Source of the DNA: Phymorhynchus buccinoides
Lineage: Eukaryota; Mollusca; Gastropoda; Neogastropoda; Raphitomidae
DNA length: 64,000 nucleotides
Direction of reading: 5' to 3'
Assembly: GCA_017654935.2 (NCBI GenBank)
Contig: CM065695.1
Coordinates: 23,402,812 to 23,466,811 of the forward strand
Shown here piece by piece: positions 63,215-64,000 of the stretch. A program made the position numbers and the translations under genes. The stretch's first letter is position 1. Each line of letters starts with the position of its first letter. The notes beneath the pieces are model-generated. The model did not search any database and was not told the DNA's origin. It saw nothing but the letters and a program-made list of their open reading frames with translations.

Positions 63215-63352
63215 GAAAATGGTGTTTTACGTCCTCTCGGTCATAGACACATATGGGACATTTGTAAATACAAAGATGGTGGGAACAATACTGGCTGCAA
63301 TGCCCATAGGCAGTGCGACACCAATAAAGTCCCGAGTTTTTAATATTATATA
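63215..63352 (+). mobile_element. SINE-like dispersed repeat, diverged copy
   Basis: gttttacgtcctctcggtca tagacacatatgggacattt gtaaatac ... ccaataaagtcccgagtttt taat. It is more diverged than the three other copies and lies in tandem with 63030-63178. Confidence 0.8.
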
Positions 63353-63654
63353 GATAGGTGTAGCGGTAACCACGCCTCGGATAAACCTCATCGGCTATGG
63401 TACTGCCACAGTGTATCTATATATTTTAAGCAAGATTTGCTGTTTGTTGTGGTTTGTTTGCTTTTATTGTTGATTGTCAATTGTTTATTGTTTTGTGAAA
63501 AAAATGTTTACACTTTCAAATAGAGGCAGCTTTTTTTAAATTAATGTTTATAGTGTCAGCGTTTCACTCAAGGAATAATGAATTTAAGCTTTTTCCTTTA
63601 CTATCATCGCCATTCTAACTTGGGAATTTTGTTACTAAGGCTTTTTTTAAAAAC

Positions 63655-63896
63655 TCTTCTAGCGCCATGTATTTTTTGACGTTCTTGGTTGTCCGTTGCA
63701 TCTCAACCGACAAGAGGGAAGTAACTGTTTTTCTCTTTTTTTTTGAATGTGCAGACATAACGGCACAAAACAGTGACAAAAACTCTAAAAACAATCACAT
63801 GGCAGGGTGCTTGGCAGTGGATGTCTTTGCATTTGGTGGGAGTGTAGAGTGATGTCTTGGGGCGAATGTATTTGCCCGTGGTGCTAGAAGGGTTAA
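63655..63896 (+). mobile_element. MITE, ctagcgccatg family, copy 2
   Basis: It runs from ttctagcgccatgtattttt to gtggtgctagaagggttaa, homologous over its length to 676-939 (shared ccgttgcatctcaac, gacaagagg, gtgatgtcttg). It is located downstream of the last visible TTLL9 exon. Confidence 0.72.
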
Positions 63897-64000
63897 AGAG
63901 CGCACTTGTTAAAACAAGGAAGAAAGCTAACTCCGAGTCTATTACTAGCCACAGTTATCTGGGGGTGGTTTGCACTATGTCTGTGCTTTCTACTTTAAAA

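Overview
This is a eukaryotic, metazoan nuclear window: intron-rich genes with GT-AG splicing, very long introns, abundant (GT)n and (GA)n microsatellites, short DNA-transposon relics (MITEs), tRNA-derived SINE-like pieces and 5'-truncated non-LTR retrotransposons. The proteins are single-copy animal families that align along their length with the vertebrate orthologues as I remember them. The overall look fits a lophotrochozoan, probably a mollusc such as a gastropod; that placement is inference. Two runs of exactly 500 N (29408-29907 and 54908-55407) are scaffold gaps.

Layout. (1) About 967-27275, plus strand: the C-terminal 22 exons of GLG1 (Golgi apparatus protein 1 / cysteine-rich FGF receptor / ESL-1), ending in one membrane span and a short cytosolic tail. 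Its 5' exons lie left of the window. (2) 27276-40536: intergenic DNA with a gap, a decayed non-LTR retrotransposon on the minus strand (about 35450-37330), MITEs and a foldback element. (3) 40537-42933, minus strand: NUDT19, three coding exons. (4) 42934-47834: intergenic, with a LINE 3' end, two foldback elements (one carrying telomere-like repeats and flanked by an 8-bp duplication) and a 13-copy satellite built from a dispersed repeat. (5) 47835-53383, minus strand: RPP40 (RNase P/MRP subunit), six exons, 5' end missing. (6) 55456-62991, plus strand: TTLL9 (tubulin ligase-like), eight internal exons, both ends missing. RPP40 and TTLL9 are head to head, and both of their 5' ends must lie in or beside the second gap. 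The four genes have unrelated jobs (secretory pathway, CoA metabolism, tRNA/rRNA processing, cilia) and nothing suggests a joint pathway.

The most unusual signal is repeated tandem amplification of exon edges. In GLG1, the 3' end of exon 5 with its splice donor occurs 7 times, the 3' end of exon 20 with its donor occurs 10 times, an array upstream of exon 12 carries exon-12 acceptor sequence, and single partial copies precede exons 5 and 10. In RPP40 the first visible exon (69 bp, frame-symmetric) has been amplified upstream into about ten decaying copies whose borders read both as acceptor and as donor. GLG1 exon 5 also carries an 11-bp local duplication that breaks its frame, which is either an assembly error or a real lesion. 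All exon coordinates come from reading splice sites and phases by eye; the phases close for all four genes, with the exon 5 insertion as the only exception.
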